A DNA stretch of 64,000 nucleotides from Ophiura sarsii (lineage: Eukaryota; Echinodermata; Ophiuroidea; Amphilepidida; Ophiuridae), in assembly GCA_035610835.1 (NCBI GenBank), contig CM069449.1, positions 14,919,963-14,983,962 of the forward strand. Direction: 5' to 3'. The first letter of the stretch is position 1; the number at the start of each line of letters is the position of its first letter. Made by a program: the position numbers and the translations under genes. Below, one piece after another: positions 1 to 10,310 of the stretch. The notes beneath the pieces are model-generated. The model worked only from the letters and a program-made list of their open reading frames with translations. It did no database searches and was not told the DNA's origin.

Positions 1-1004
1 GCACAGGGTCTCAAAAGGGGGTCTACAGAACTGAACTGAGTGGATTTTATGACGAAAAATAGGGTCTTAGGAACTGATTTTTTCAAAAAAGTAGGTCTTG
101 AGAACTGGCCTATAGTTCAATTTTGATTAGCAAGAACGCACATTTTTGATTTTTTAGGTTTTAGAACTCAAAATTTGCGAAGAATTGAGGCTTTAGAAGT
201 TAGAACGCAAAATTTCGCGATTTTTGAATTTTCAATAAAATTGGGGTCTTAAGAACTGATGCAGGCTCAAAAGGGGGGTCATAAGAACTAGCAGCAGAGG
301 GTGAAAAAGGGGGTCTTCAGCGCGGCACATACCTGTACACCTTTTCCAATGTCAGTGCACCCCCCGTGCTAAAAACACCATATGCGGCCGACTGCACTAA
401 ATTGGCGTAACTTATTAGAGAGGTAAGCTACCTCGCTAGTACTTACGCCCTAACTGCAGCGTAAAAATTACTAGCGATGTTATTTTGAGAGCAAAACTGG
501 AGAGTAAGATCAAAACAGTGACTAGAGAGGTTAATAGCCATTTATAAATTAACATCGTCCCACTTAAAAAATATTTGTCGCATGCGCCAAATGTTTACCA
601 TATATCAGAGAGATAAACAATGACGTAACTGGTTTTCCGTAAAATAAAATAAATGTGCCGTCAGTTAAAGGTAGATGACCCGATCACATTTCCAATTTTC
701 AACTTGAAGTTTTCTATTCTACATGAAAGGTCATCCTTAAAAAAGTCGTGTTCCAAAGTTTGAGTTGCATAGCTCTAATGGTTCTTATTTTAGACGCACA
801 AGATGCTGTGAACTGTACCCATTGAGTTGTACACAAACTATATCGGTGGTTACCACCATTCGCGGTAATTCGACGTTATTTCATCGATTTCTCCGTAATT
901 TTACCGATTTAGGCCGTCAAATTTCAGTATGATGATGAGAAAAATACGAGCTTTCATATGATATGAAAATCTCCGTATGTTTGAAATAATTCTGTGTTAC
1001 GAAA
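1..1004. repeat. 1-kb dispersed repeat, copy 1 (matches 8501-9503)
   Basis: Nearly identical to 8501-9503, with only scattered single-base differences, so the duplication is recent or the family is young. The left third (about 1-320) is a degenerate minisatellite of phrases such as GGTCTTAAGAACTG. The middle has no recognised content and the right part contains the TTAA MITE at 669. The repeat may extend left of the window because the match starts at base 1. No coding potential is visible. Confidence 0.85.
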
Positions 1005-1025
1005 ATGTGATCGGGTCATCTACCT
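669..1025. mobile_element. piggyBac-type MITE, complete copy (TTAA target)
   Basis: A 357-bp element with terminal inverted repeats AGGTAGATGACCCGATCACA at both ends, flanked by TTAA at 665-668 and 1026-1029. TTAA duplication is the hallmark of the piggyBac superfamily. The element has no ORF and must depend on a transposase elsewhere. An equally long copy is at 20068-20424 and a truncated one at 9168-9503. The family assignment rests on TTAA alone. Confidence 0.85.
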
Positions 1026-1079
1026 TTAACTACGTCACTCCCGGGGTCAAATGTTAACACGATTAATGTTAATAATGAG

Positions 1080-1485
1080 GCCACGTCGTGCTGGTCTGAG
1101 AGACAGATGAAATGAGTCCGAAAATGTTACATAACATGTCTATAGTCCAATCTGTCTGGCGCGCTACTGTGATCCTGCCGTTTATAAACGGAAAACACGG
1201 GTTACCCGATCGAGATTCCCTTTTTTTTCTTTTTTTTCTTTTCAAAACATGATGGTGACTTTAATAAAATAATTCATGTCAATTTCTATGAACTACAATA
1301 TGATGGCCCAGGCATTGACATACTTTAGTATTTTGTTATTATTAATCAATTGATTTATTAAATGTGTATGTGTTATTATTTTGTATTCATCTTTTTTATT
1401 TACTTTTAATGAATTTATTAATTTATTTATAATATTTAATTATTCATTCATTCATTCATTCATTCATTTATATAAATAGGCACGC
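1080..1485 (+). mobile_element. tRNA-derived SINE (family T), + orientation
   Basis: The segment around 1140-1230 resembles a decayed tRNA followed by an AT-rich, ATTC-repeat tail. About 1150-1485 aligns with the reverse complement of 52800-53180, where the internal promoter B box GGTTCGATTCC is intact. Here the B-box region is mutated. The tail includes a CATT microsatellite at about 1441-1470. Confidence 0.6.
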
Positions 1486-1860
1486 TTGTATTGCTTAGAC
1501 TCTGTCAAGCTTGGTGTTGTTTGACTGGTTGATGAGTCCCACACACTACTTGCATATTCCAGCAATGGTCTAATAAGGGTGGTGTAGGCAGTTGATTTTA
1601 CATTTTCTCTAAGTGACGCCGTAACAGACCTAACTCTCGCTGAGCTTTCTTAGATGCTTCTTGAATGTGATCACTCCAGGTCAAGGTGTTATTGATTACC
1701 AACCGGTGAGATCTGCCAGTCAGAAAATGTTGGATCCAGTCAGATAGTTGTCCCGTAGTAACAGAGCTTTTGAATGAATCTTCTATGCGGAATTTATCGA
1801 AAGCTTTGGTAAAATCCAATATAGCCCAATATATATTATATTGCAAGTTTATTTTAAAAT
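1485..1860 (-). pseudogene. LINE reverse transcriptase relic (CR1/jockey-like)
   Basis: The minus strand encodes AILDFTKAFDK, then LSDWIQHFLTGRSHRLVI, as in the N-terminal part of non-LTR reverse transcriptases. It jumps directly to LTWSDHIQEASKKAQRELGL, which in intact elements lies well after the catalytic FADD motif. The core of the RT is therefore deleted. Further 3' (about 1485-1597) is AYTTLIRPLLEYASSVWD, the usual C-terminal block of these proteins. The two halves share one reading frame across the deletion. The clade is inferred from these blocks only. Confidence 0.8.
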
Positions 1861-2344
1861 TTAGGCGAGAGGCAGTTGCAAAACAACCACAGAGGGTTTG
1901 TCACTTTCCTGTTACAACCACATATTTCTACGAGCACACATCCATACCATCACTTATATTGTAATTATATAATCATATTATTGTTCATGTTAGTTAGGTG
2001 TAACAATAGAATCTTTACAGGAATGTATTCAACAAAGAATATTCTATTATTTTTATTTCTACAGTACAGAAAAGTAAAGCTCTGTGATAGTCCTGATTTG
2101 CTGATGGAGATGAAAACTTGGCTAGAGAACAAACCCTGTTTACTCTGCAGTCCGCACTAACACTACAGATACAGTTCCAACAAAACTGTTTTGTTAAGGT
2201 AAGGTAAAAATTAAATCCATAGTGAAAAAAGAATTTTGATACAATTTTAAGGCCCTCTTTCTTTTAGTATAATTGGTTCTACTTGAGAAATGTCAGTAGA
2301 GCAAAATGATAGCAAAAGAAAAAGAAGAATATTAATCTATTTAG
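1861..2344. other. No recognised feature
   Basis: AT-rich sequence between the LINE relic and the foldback structure. The short ORFs here have no recognisable similarity. Confidence 0.5.
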
Positions 2345-3365
2345 GTATATCTTTAGGAATATTGGTGCAGTACACGCAGAGCATCACTAGAGGTCCAGCA
2401 AGAGTTCTCGCAGAGATTTAAAGCTGTGGTAATTTATTAGTCTTCCCTTACCTTTCAAACTGTAGAAGAACATGTGTGGATTTTGAAAAGCATTGAGAGA
2501 GAGGTGGAATATATATAAATAGGCTGCACGCACGTATTCCTTATGGTGAATGTTGAAAAAGTACAAAAATGTGTGTTGAAATGTTGGAGACAAATTTTTA
2601 AGTACAAGAACATGTGTGGATTTTGATATTATTGAGAGAGAGGTATACAATTTCTAATTACACACATAACGTATGGTGAATGTTGAAAAACGACTAAGTA
2701 CACAAATAATATGGGTTGAAATTTTGGAGAAAAGTTATATAAGTTATATAAGTAAAACAACATGTGTGGATTTTTAAAAACATTGAGAGAGAGGTACTGT
2801 AAAAGTGGAAACGTTTGCGCTACATTTATTTTCGCGCTTTTCGCGCTCAAATCAGCAAGCGCGAAAATTAAAACGCACGAATATATTCGTTTTGTATGTA
2901 GGTCTATGCATGGAAGCTCAAAATCGCGAAAATAAAAACAAGCACATTTTTTCAAAATGTGCAATGCGCGAAGATTTACAAGCGCGAACATTTCCACTTT
3001 TGCAGTATTATAATTATAACATGTGTGGATTTTTAATAACATTGAGAGAGAGGTAGAATAATATCTAAATAGGCTGCACGCACGTATTACATATAGTGAA
3101 TGTTGAAAAACGACTAAGTAAAAAAATATGTGTTGACATTTTGGGGAAAAAATTCTAAGTAAAAGAACATGTGTGGATTTTAAAAACATTGAGAGAGAGG
3201 TATTATAATATCTAAATAGCCTGCACGCACTTTTTTTTATATAATGAATGTTGAAAAACGACTACGTACAAAATGTGTATTAAAATTTCGGAGAAAAAAT
3301 TCAAAGTACAAGAACATGTGTGGATTTTGATACTATTGAGAGAGAGGTATACAACTTCTAATTAC
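2345..3365 (+). repeat. Satellite array, left arm of foldback structure
   Basis: About six units of roughly 145-150 bp. Each contains ACATGTGTGGATTTT, a GAGAGAGAGG block, a CTGCACGCACGTATT-like or ACACACATAACGTATG-like stretch and GTTGAAAAACGACTAAGTA. Hallmark starts are near 2470, 2611, 2760, 3019, 3168 and 3314. The same unit occurs in reverse orientation from 3736 to 5175. One unit is interrupted by a MITE at 2797. ORFs here are by-products of the repeat. Confidence 0.9.
2797..3005. mobile_element. Tc1/mariner-type MITE inside a satellite unit
   Basis: A 209-bp element beginning CTGTAAAAGTGGAAACG and ending CATTTCCACTTTTGCAG, flanked by TA at 2795-2796 and 3006-3007. The interior is rich in GCGCGAAAA motifs. 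TA duplication and this end structure fit a Tc1/mariner-type non-autonomous element. It splits one satellite unit, so it is younger than the array. Confidence 0.85.
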
Positions 3366-3735
3366 ACATACACTTAGAATTTTTTTTCAAATAAAAAGAA
3401 AAGGGGATTTTAGTGAACATCATAAAACCTCTCATTTTTCATATTTAAATTCTGCACCACTTCCAATTTTCACATCCACTATACAGAGTCAAATCAAAAG
3501 CGTTAGACGAGTACGTAACTATCGGTGATGCAAGAAAATTACACGAGCATCTTCGTTGCAAAAACCGTTCGAAAGAAGCTAGAAATATCTTATCGATTTG
3601 AAGAGCCAAGTCAAATGCGTTGTTGACGACTACTTGTGAGTGCTTATCCATCTACCATGCAAGAAGATTCCATCTTCGATGCTAACCTTTCGAAAATATT
3701 GAATAGAGGATAGAAATATATTATTGATCGAACCA
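3366..3735. other. Central spacer of the foldback structure
   Basis: About 370 bp between the two oppositely oriented arrays. It holds two diverged direct repeats of about 120 bp (about 3487-3601 and 3603-3728), sharing phrases such as GTCAAATGCGTT, ATGCAAGAAGATT and CTAGAAATATCTTAT. It has no ORF resembling a transposase. Confidence 0.65.
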
Positions 3736-5175
3736 GGGGTTTTCAACATTCACCATATGCAATACGTGCGTGTAGTGTATTTATAAATATTCTACCTCTC
3801 TCTCAATAATATCAAAAATCACACATGTTCTTGAACTTAGAAATTGTTCTACAAAATTTCAACACACATTTTTGTACCTAGTCGTTTTTCACTATTCACC
3901 ATATGCATTACGTGCGTGTAGTGTATTTATAAATATTCTACCTCTCTCTCAATAATGTCAAAAACCACACATGTTCATGTACTCTAACATTTTTCTTCAA
4001 AATGTCAACACACATTTTTGTACTTAGTCTTTTTTCAGCATTCCCCAAATACGTTATGTGTGTGTATTTAGAAATTGTATACCTCTCTCTCAATAATATC
4101 AAAAACCACACATGTTCATGTACTGTAACATTGTTCTTCAAAATTTTGTACTTTGTCGTTTTTCAACATTCACCATATGTAATACGAACGTGCAGCCTAT
4201 TTTGATATACTCTGCCTCTCTCTCTCTCTCTCCCCCTCTCTCTCTCATAGTTTTTAAAAATCCACACATGTTCTTGTACTTATATAATTTTTCTCCAAAA
4301 TGTCAACACATATTTTGTACTTAGTCGTTTTTCAACATTCCCCATACGTTATGTGTGTGTAATTAAAAATTATATACCTCTCTCTCAATAATATCAAAAT
4401 CCACACATGTTCTTGTACTTTGAAATAGTTCTCCAAAATGTCAACACATATTTTTGTAGTCGTTTTTCAACATTCACCATACGTTATGTGTGTGTAATTA
4501 GAAATTGTACACCTCTCTCTCAATAATATCAAAATCCACACATGTTCTTGTACTTTGAAATTGTTCTCCAAAACGTCAACACATATTTGTGTACTTAGTC
4601 GTTTTTCAACATTCACCATACGTTATGTGTGTGTAATGAGAAATTGTACACCTCTCTCTCAATAATATCAAAATCCACACATGTTCTTGTACTTTGAAAT
4701 TGTTCTCCAAAATGTCAACACATATTTGTGTACTTAGTCGTTTTTCAACATTCAACATTCACCATACGTTATGTGTGTGTAATTAGAAATTGTACACCTC
4801 TCTCTCTCTCAACAATATCAAAATCCACACAGCCTATTTAGATATTATTCTACCTCTCTCTCAATGTTTTTAAAACTCCACACATGTTCTTTTACTTATA
4901 TAATTTTTCTCCAAAATTTCAAGTTCTTTCAACACATATTTTTGTACTTAGTCGTTTTTCAACATTCGCTATACGTTACGTGTGTGTAATTAGAAGCTGT
5001 ATTTCAACACACATTGTTGTACTTAGTCGTTTTTCGACATTCACTATGAAATACGTGCATGCAGCCTATTTAGATATTATTATACCTCTCTCTCAATGTT
5101 TTTGAAAATCCACACATGTTCTTTTACTTAGATTTGTTTTTCCAAAATTTCAACACACGTTTTTGTACTTAATCA
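3736..5175 (-). repeat. Satellite array, right arm of foldback structure
   Basis: About ten units of roughly 140-145 bp in the opposite orientation to 2345-3365. They carry CCTCTCTCTCAATAATATC, AATCCACACATGTTCTTGTA and TTAGTCGTTTTTCAACATTC. Hallmarks recur near 3819, 3964, 4108, 4258, 4402, 4540, 4673, 4877 and 5108. A CT-rich expansion occurs near 4217-4248. Confidence 0.9.
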
Positions 5176-5177
5176 TT

Positions 5178-5570
5178 TTAATAATAATAATAATAATAGG
5201 TATTTATATAGCGCCTTACATCAAAAAGATCACAAAGCGCTTTACAGAGCAATATAAAGCGAGAGCATAAAAAAAAATACAAGGCGCAATTAATAAACAA
5301 ATATGGCCTACAAAATACACTATAATATACAGTGTTACAGCGAATATACACAAATCAAGATACAATAGTTATAACTTATAGTATGTAAAACAAGAATGCT
5401 GCACATAATAGACATAACTATATTGTCTGGTTAAAAAGGTGAGTTTTTACAGATGATTTAAAAATTGTAACAGTCTTAGAGTTACGGATATGTAAAGGAA
5501 GATTGTTCCAGAGTTTGGGTCCTGCAACACAAAACGCCAAAAGCATGACAAGACTGTGTTACTGGAATAA
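5178..5570 (-). mobile_element. (ATT)n-tailed retroelement, SINE/LINE 3' end type
   Basis: Starts with an AAT microsatellite (the tail on the minus strand) followed by TATTTATATAGCGCCTTACA and AAAGCGCTTTACAGAGC. It continues into a phrase containing TTGTTCCAGAGTTTGGGTCC. This arrangement is common in dispersed short retroelements of marine invertebrates. A related tail fragment lies near 48990-49070 in the opposite orientation. Confidence 0.6.
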
Positions 5571-5730
5571 CGTCGTGATATTGCTGAAGTCGCGTCTGTT
5601 GCGGTTGCAGTTAGTGTTACGTAGAGCTTGGCTCTAACGCTTGATTTAGTAATGTATTTCTAGTATGATTTGATATTACACTATCTGGCGCGATGGTCGC
5701 TAGATGGCGTTCATATAAACAGGTGCGTTA

Positions 5731-6205
5731 GGCTGAGTTCACATAGGAGTATACTATTCGGGTATACGGGGCACGTTTTGCAGGGCACGCGTATAGCGTA
5801 AATCGAAACAATGTAATTTCATAATACCGGATCACATAAGACGGCACTATTCGAAAAGGCCGTATACCTGCGTATAGTGTAGTATAGTATAGTATACCGG
5901 GAATCGTGCGTGTTCGATTTTCGTGCACCGTATACCGGCCCGTTTGGAGGAAGCAGCTGCAATTCGTGTGTACAGGCGTTCTGAATTTCCCCAATCACGA
6001 TTTATAAACAATGTATTGCGTAGAATAGGGTAAGTTAGAAAAATAGGACTCCTTTGTACTCATTTTATTGCAATTTAATAGACCGAGTAGGGCTCGCGTG
6101 CTATCCTATGTGACTCGCCGTGCCCGTATAGCGTATACCGAATACCGTATACCGTATACCGTATACCGTATATCGTATACCGTATACTTCTATGTGAACC
6201 CAGCC
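5731..6205. mobile_element. PIF/Harbinger-type MITE with TTA target duplication
   Basis: A 475-bp element with ends GGCTGAGTTCACATAGGAG and the reverse complement of GGCTGGGTTCACATAGAAG, flanked by TTA at 5728-5730 and 6206-6208. A TWA duplication and G-starting ends fit PIF/Harbinger. Both subterminal regions are rich in GTATACC/GTATAG, including a run of about seven ATACCGT units at about 6136-6185. Confidence 0.8.
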
Positions 6206-6208
6206 TTA

Positions 6209-8500
6209 GGTTGTATAAGCGTGACTAATTTCTCCCGCGCTTTACGAAGGATTATTGTGATCGCGTTGTCAACAAAAATCATTCCCTTATGCGATGTCTT
6301 GGAGATAACTATATATTTTGGTTGCTTCCTAAAAACCGACATCTTTATCAGGGTAAGCTTGCGGTCATTGTGAGCCTGGTATATTTTGTTTCATGGGGTA
6401 AGTTTGCGTGTTTGCAAACCCATCGATTGGTATAATGTGTGGCAATCAAGTTATTACGTGAAAGTTAGCATCATTAATTTCGTCGGCTATGGTATCAGCA
6501 CCCCGTTGGATGGACGAGTCATACAGAATTTGGTCCAGGGTGAACAACTGAAAGTGGTGCCATCATGTCGACGAATGTCTAGAGACACGAGACATCACAT
6601 TTGGGAATCTAACGTAAGTTTGTAAATAAGTGTAAATAAATATTGTATTATTTTTCTATAGACGTGTACGTGCTGACGTCCCTTAAAATACGTCTAAATT
6701 ATATTTCACGATATTACATGTTCCCAATCCGTGTATTCAAGTTGACTACATTGAAGGTATAAAATGAAGTTATTCTTTGCAATTCAAATATCAAAATTTA
6801 CATCCGTGAAAATTACGGAAATTTCATTAATTGTTTTCGTAGAAATTAAGAAAACAAAATGTCTGTATCCGTTGTTTTATCTCATGAGCAAGGAAGTTTT
6901 GGATAAAGAAACATATAACAAAATGAAACTCCTTTTTAATATATTTTGGAATAGAGCTGAAATGGGATAATAGTAACTTTCTTTCCGCATGCAATTAATA
7001 TGTCTTGAATGTAAATATATTTGTAAATACAATTTTATCCGAATGAAATAAATGTTGTGTAATAGGGTGAAATCATGACTTCTTGATATTGTGTGGCTTT
7101 ATGCGAATTAGCATAACAATCATGATTTTTCCCGCCCAAAATTATATATGTTTATAACAATGTATTGTGTATGGAGTGAACTCATGAACTTGCTAATATT
7201 ATGTGACGTTATGCGAATTAGCATTTGATCATGATTTCTCTCGCAAAATAAATATGGCTGGTGATTTATAAAGTAAACTTTCATGTGTGTATGTTGTACC
7301 GATGTTGCGTGGTGGAAATAATACCCCATTAATACGGTATCAAAAGAATTGATGTGTGTTGAATTTGGTCTATTAATATATAGAAACAATTTTGACTTGT
7401 ATCCGAAATGGATATAGCTTTATTTGCAAATACAAAATATTATTTGCAAGGTTTTGGTTTCAATTTATTGTTTCAGTGCGTTGGCTGTTATTGCTGTTAC
7501 TGCTGTTACAGCTTGTTACTGTTTATGGAGGTTAATGGCTGCCGATATAATTAGCAGTTGTATCACCGATGATTAATGCATACCAAATGTGTGGTAATCC
7601 GATGAATCTGATGTTGTTGACATGGAAATCAACCAAGCATTAAAAACCTTGGCTACGACCGTTGAATGATCATCAAGAATATATAACAACCGCTATATTG
7701 ATTAAATGACAGATGTAATCCAATAATCCCTAATGATGTCGCAGATTAAGTAAGATAACATTAAATTCTGCTAAATGGGTAAGCACTGGTTATTATTACG
7801 TCATATATATCAATAACACTTTCAATTGTCTGGGACATAACAACACCATTGATTATTCGTCGAGGTTATTACATTCATGGGAAACCCATCTACAACAACA
7901 AATGAGGCATAATTGAAGTGACATTATAATTTGATTTGAACTTTGTGAATATTATTGTTTATGTGAATGAGACCTATTGTATAGGTCATCCATATGTTAA
8001 TGGATCTGAAGAAAGTCAGTGACGGAGATGATGAATTAAAATTATAGTTAAATATGGTAAATCTGATTTGTACGATGTGTTAATTGGCGTTCAAATGTAT
8101 AGTACCTCACTTATGCGTAGTTAATTTATTGAACTTGGGCGTTACACCAAAGGTCAGGCGTAACAGTTAGTCACTATTATGAAAGCAAGTAGTTTGGGCT
8201 TGTGCTCAGGTTTGCGATGCAGTTGAAAAAAGAATACGGCAGTTTCAACTATGGCGCATGCTCAATGGAATACAAGCTTTCATAATTTATGTCACCAGTG
8301 CTGGGAAAAGGTTTATTAGCAACTATGCGTACCAATCAAAGAAAATCAAAAACTGTTGGCAGAATTCAAACAAAAGTTTTTTCTTTTTTCTTTATGTCAG
8401 GGTGCAGCTTTGGTCAAAGACTACAACATTATGTCACCGTCGGACCTTCGTCCGTTGTTATCATTGCAACGGCCAAAACATCCAAATGACACGTTTTGCC
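6209..8500. other. No gene recognised; holds one diverged tandem duplication
   Basis: AT-rich sequence with only short anonymous ORFs. The one structure seen is a duplication of about 95-100 bp (about 7046-7140 and 7163-7256). Each copy contains TTATGCGAATTAGCAT followed by ATCATGATTT. The shared 14-mer ATGCGAATTAGCAT is nearly palindromic and includes an octamer-like ATGCTAAT on the other strand. Confidence 0.55.
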
Positions 8501-9503
8501 GCACAGGGTCTCAAAAAGGGGGTCTACAGAACTGAACTGAGTGGATTTTATGACGAAAAATAGGGTCTTAGGAACTGATTTTTTCAAAAAAGTACGTCTT
8601 GAGAACTGGCCTATAGTTCAATTTTGATTAGCAAGAACGCACATTTTTGATTTTTTAGGTTTTAGAACTCAAAATTTGCGAAGAATTGAGGCTTTAGAAG
8701 TTAGAACGCAAAATTTCGCGATTTTTGAATTTTCAATAAAATTGGGGTCTTAAGAACTGATGCAGGCTCAAAAGGGGGGGTCATAAGAACTAGCAGCAGA
8801 GGGTGAAAAAGGGGGTCTTCAGCGCGGCACATACCTATACACCTTTTCCAATGTCAGTGCACCCCCGTGCTAAAAACACCATATGCGGCCGACTGCACTA
8901 AATTGGCGTAACTTATTAGAGAGGTAAGCTACCTCGCTAGTACTTACGCCCTAACTGCAGCGTAAATTACTAGCGATGTTATTTTGAGAGCAAAACTGGA
9001 GAGTAAGATCAAAATAGTGACTAGAGAGGTTAATAGCCATTTATAAATTAACATCGTCCCACTTAAAAAATATTTGTCGCATGCGCCAAATGTTTACCAT
9101 ATATCAGAGAGATAAACAATGACGTAACTGGTTTTCCGTAAAATAAAATAAATGTGCCGTCAGTTAAAGGTAGATGACCCGATCACATTTCCGATTTTCA
9201 ACTTGAAGTTTTCTATTCTACATGAAAGGTCATCCTTAAAAAAGTCGTGTTCCAAAGTTTGAGTTGCATAGCTCTAATGGTTCTTATTTTAGACGCACAA
9301 GATGCTGTGAACTGTACCCATTGAGTTGTATACAAACTATATCGGTGGTTACCACCATTCGCGGTAATTCGACGTTATTTCATCGATTTCTCCGTAATTT
9401 TACCGATTTAGGCCGTCAAATTTCAGTATGATGATGAGAAAAATACGAGCTTTCATATGATATGAAAATCTCCGTATGTTTGAAATAATTCTGTGTTACG
9501 AAA
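8501..9503. repeat. 1-kb dispersed repeat, copy 2 (matches 1-1004)
   Basis: Near-identical to 1-1004 in the same orientation. It ends abruptly inside the TTAA MITE (start 9168, TTAA at 9164-9167). After 9503 the sequence switches to a phrase also present at 51131, so the MITE's right end and second TTAA are missing here. Confidence 0.85.
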
Positions 9504-9660
9504 TAGTAACTGAGGCGTAACCCAAAATTTTGAGAGCGCCAATGCCGGGTAAGCTACTAGGCTAGTAACTGGCGGGTAATTTACGCTAAATGTTATACCT
9601 GACCGGACCCAAGAGTAAGTTGGGGCATAACATTTTATGCCACAAGGCAGTCGATTCTAG
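9504..9660. repeat. Dispersed repeat (family Q), copy 1
   Basis: TAGTAACTGAGGCGTAACCC and following sequence match about 51131-51265, with a shared GGTAAGCTACTAGGCT and TAATTTACGCTAAAT. A related GTAAGCTACCTCGCTAGTAC phrase occurs at about 423 and 8926 inside the 1-kb repeat. Function unknown. Confidence 0.65.
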
Positions 9661-9949
9661 CAGTAGCGTAAATTTGTTGTGAACATTGGAGGGGATGATT
9701 CGCTGATGCTGAAAGACCAATTTTGCTTGCATGCCCAGGGGATGTATATTTGAAGTGGAATGTGACCCCTCATAAGCTGAAATATTTTATATTTTGAAAA
9801 TCCATTCATGCAATTTGGGGATTTTTTTAGTCAAAATTTAGATCAACTCCTTTTGCCCATTCAAACACTAATCGCACCGACTTTGGGTCATATTTTGACC
9901 AAAATGTACTATAATTGTCCAAGGATCTTAAATAATGACTAAATAAATA

Positions 9950-10310
9950 AACTTATTATTGTTTTTATTAATTAAAACTGAAGTTTCAACATTATTGTGA
10001 GTGGAAGGGTATAACTAGAAGAAAAAAAATAAAAGTATATCGTGCAGTGCGTGGTCTGGGAATCGAACCGGGGTCCTGCGGTTAACAGGCGAAGAACAAG
10101 GTATCCATGCCACGGAAGTATGAGTGTAAAGAGGTGTGTTATAATTGTATATACTTGTTTGCATTGGGTACCTGTGTTTGTCATTAAAATTGTGCTTTTT
10201 GGTGCAATATTTGTGTGTGCCCCTCGCCCAAAATATGTTTGTAATGTCTTGATAGTCCTTATTTTTGAAAAAGCGTTGAACAAATTCGAAATTTTTTGGC
10301 CAAAGAAATA
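9950..10310 (-). mobile_element. tRNA-derived SINE (family T), tRNA-Asn-like head
   Basis: On the minus strand, about 10120-10045 reads as a decayed tRNA: a TGGCATGGATACC A-box-like segment, then CTGTTAA (anticodon-loop-like, GTT in the Asn position), then B box GGTTCGATTCC. The flank at about 10185-10305 (CCTCGCCCAAAATATGTTTG) is shared with about 53235-53360, next to another tRNA-like head. Arms do not pair well enough for a functional tRNA. A 106-codon ORF on the + strand spans this repeat and is not considered a gene. Confidence 0.65.

Noticed and set aside
2345..5175. CRISPR-like array
   Set aside because: Units are 140-150 bp, diverged along their whole length and without unique spacers. 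This is satellite DNA.
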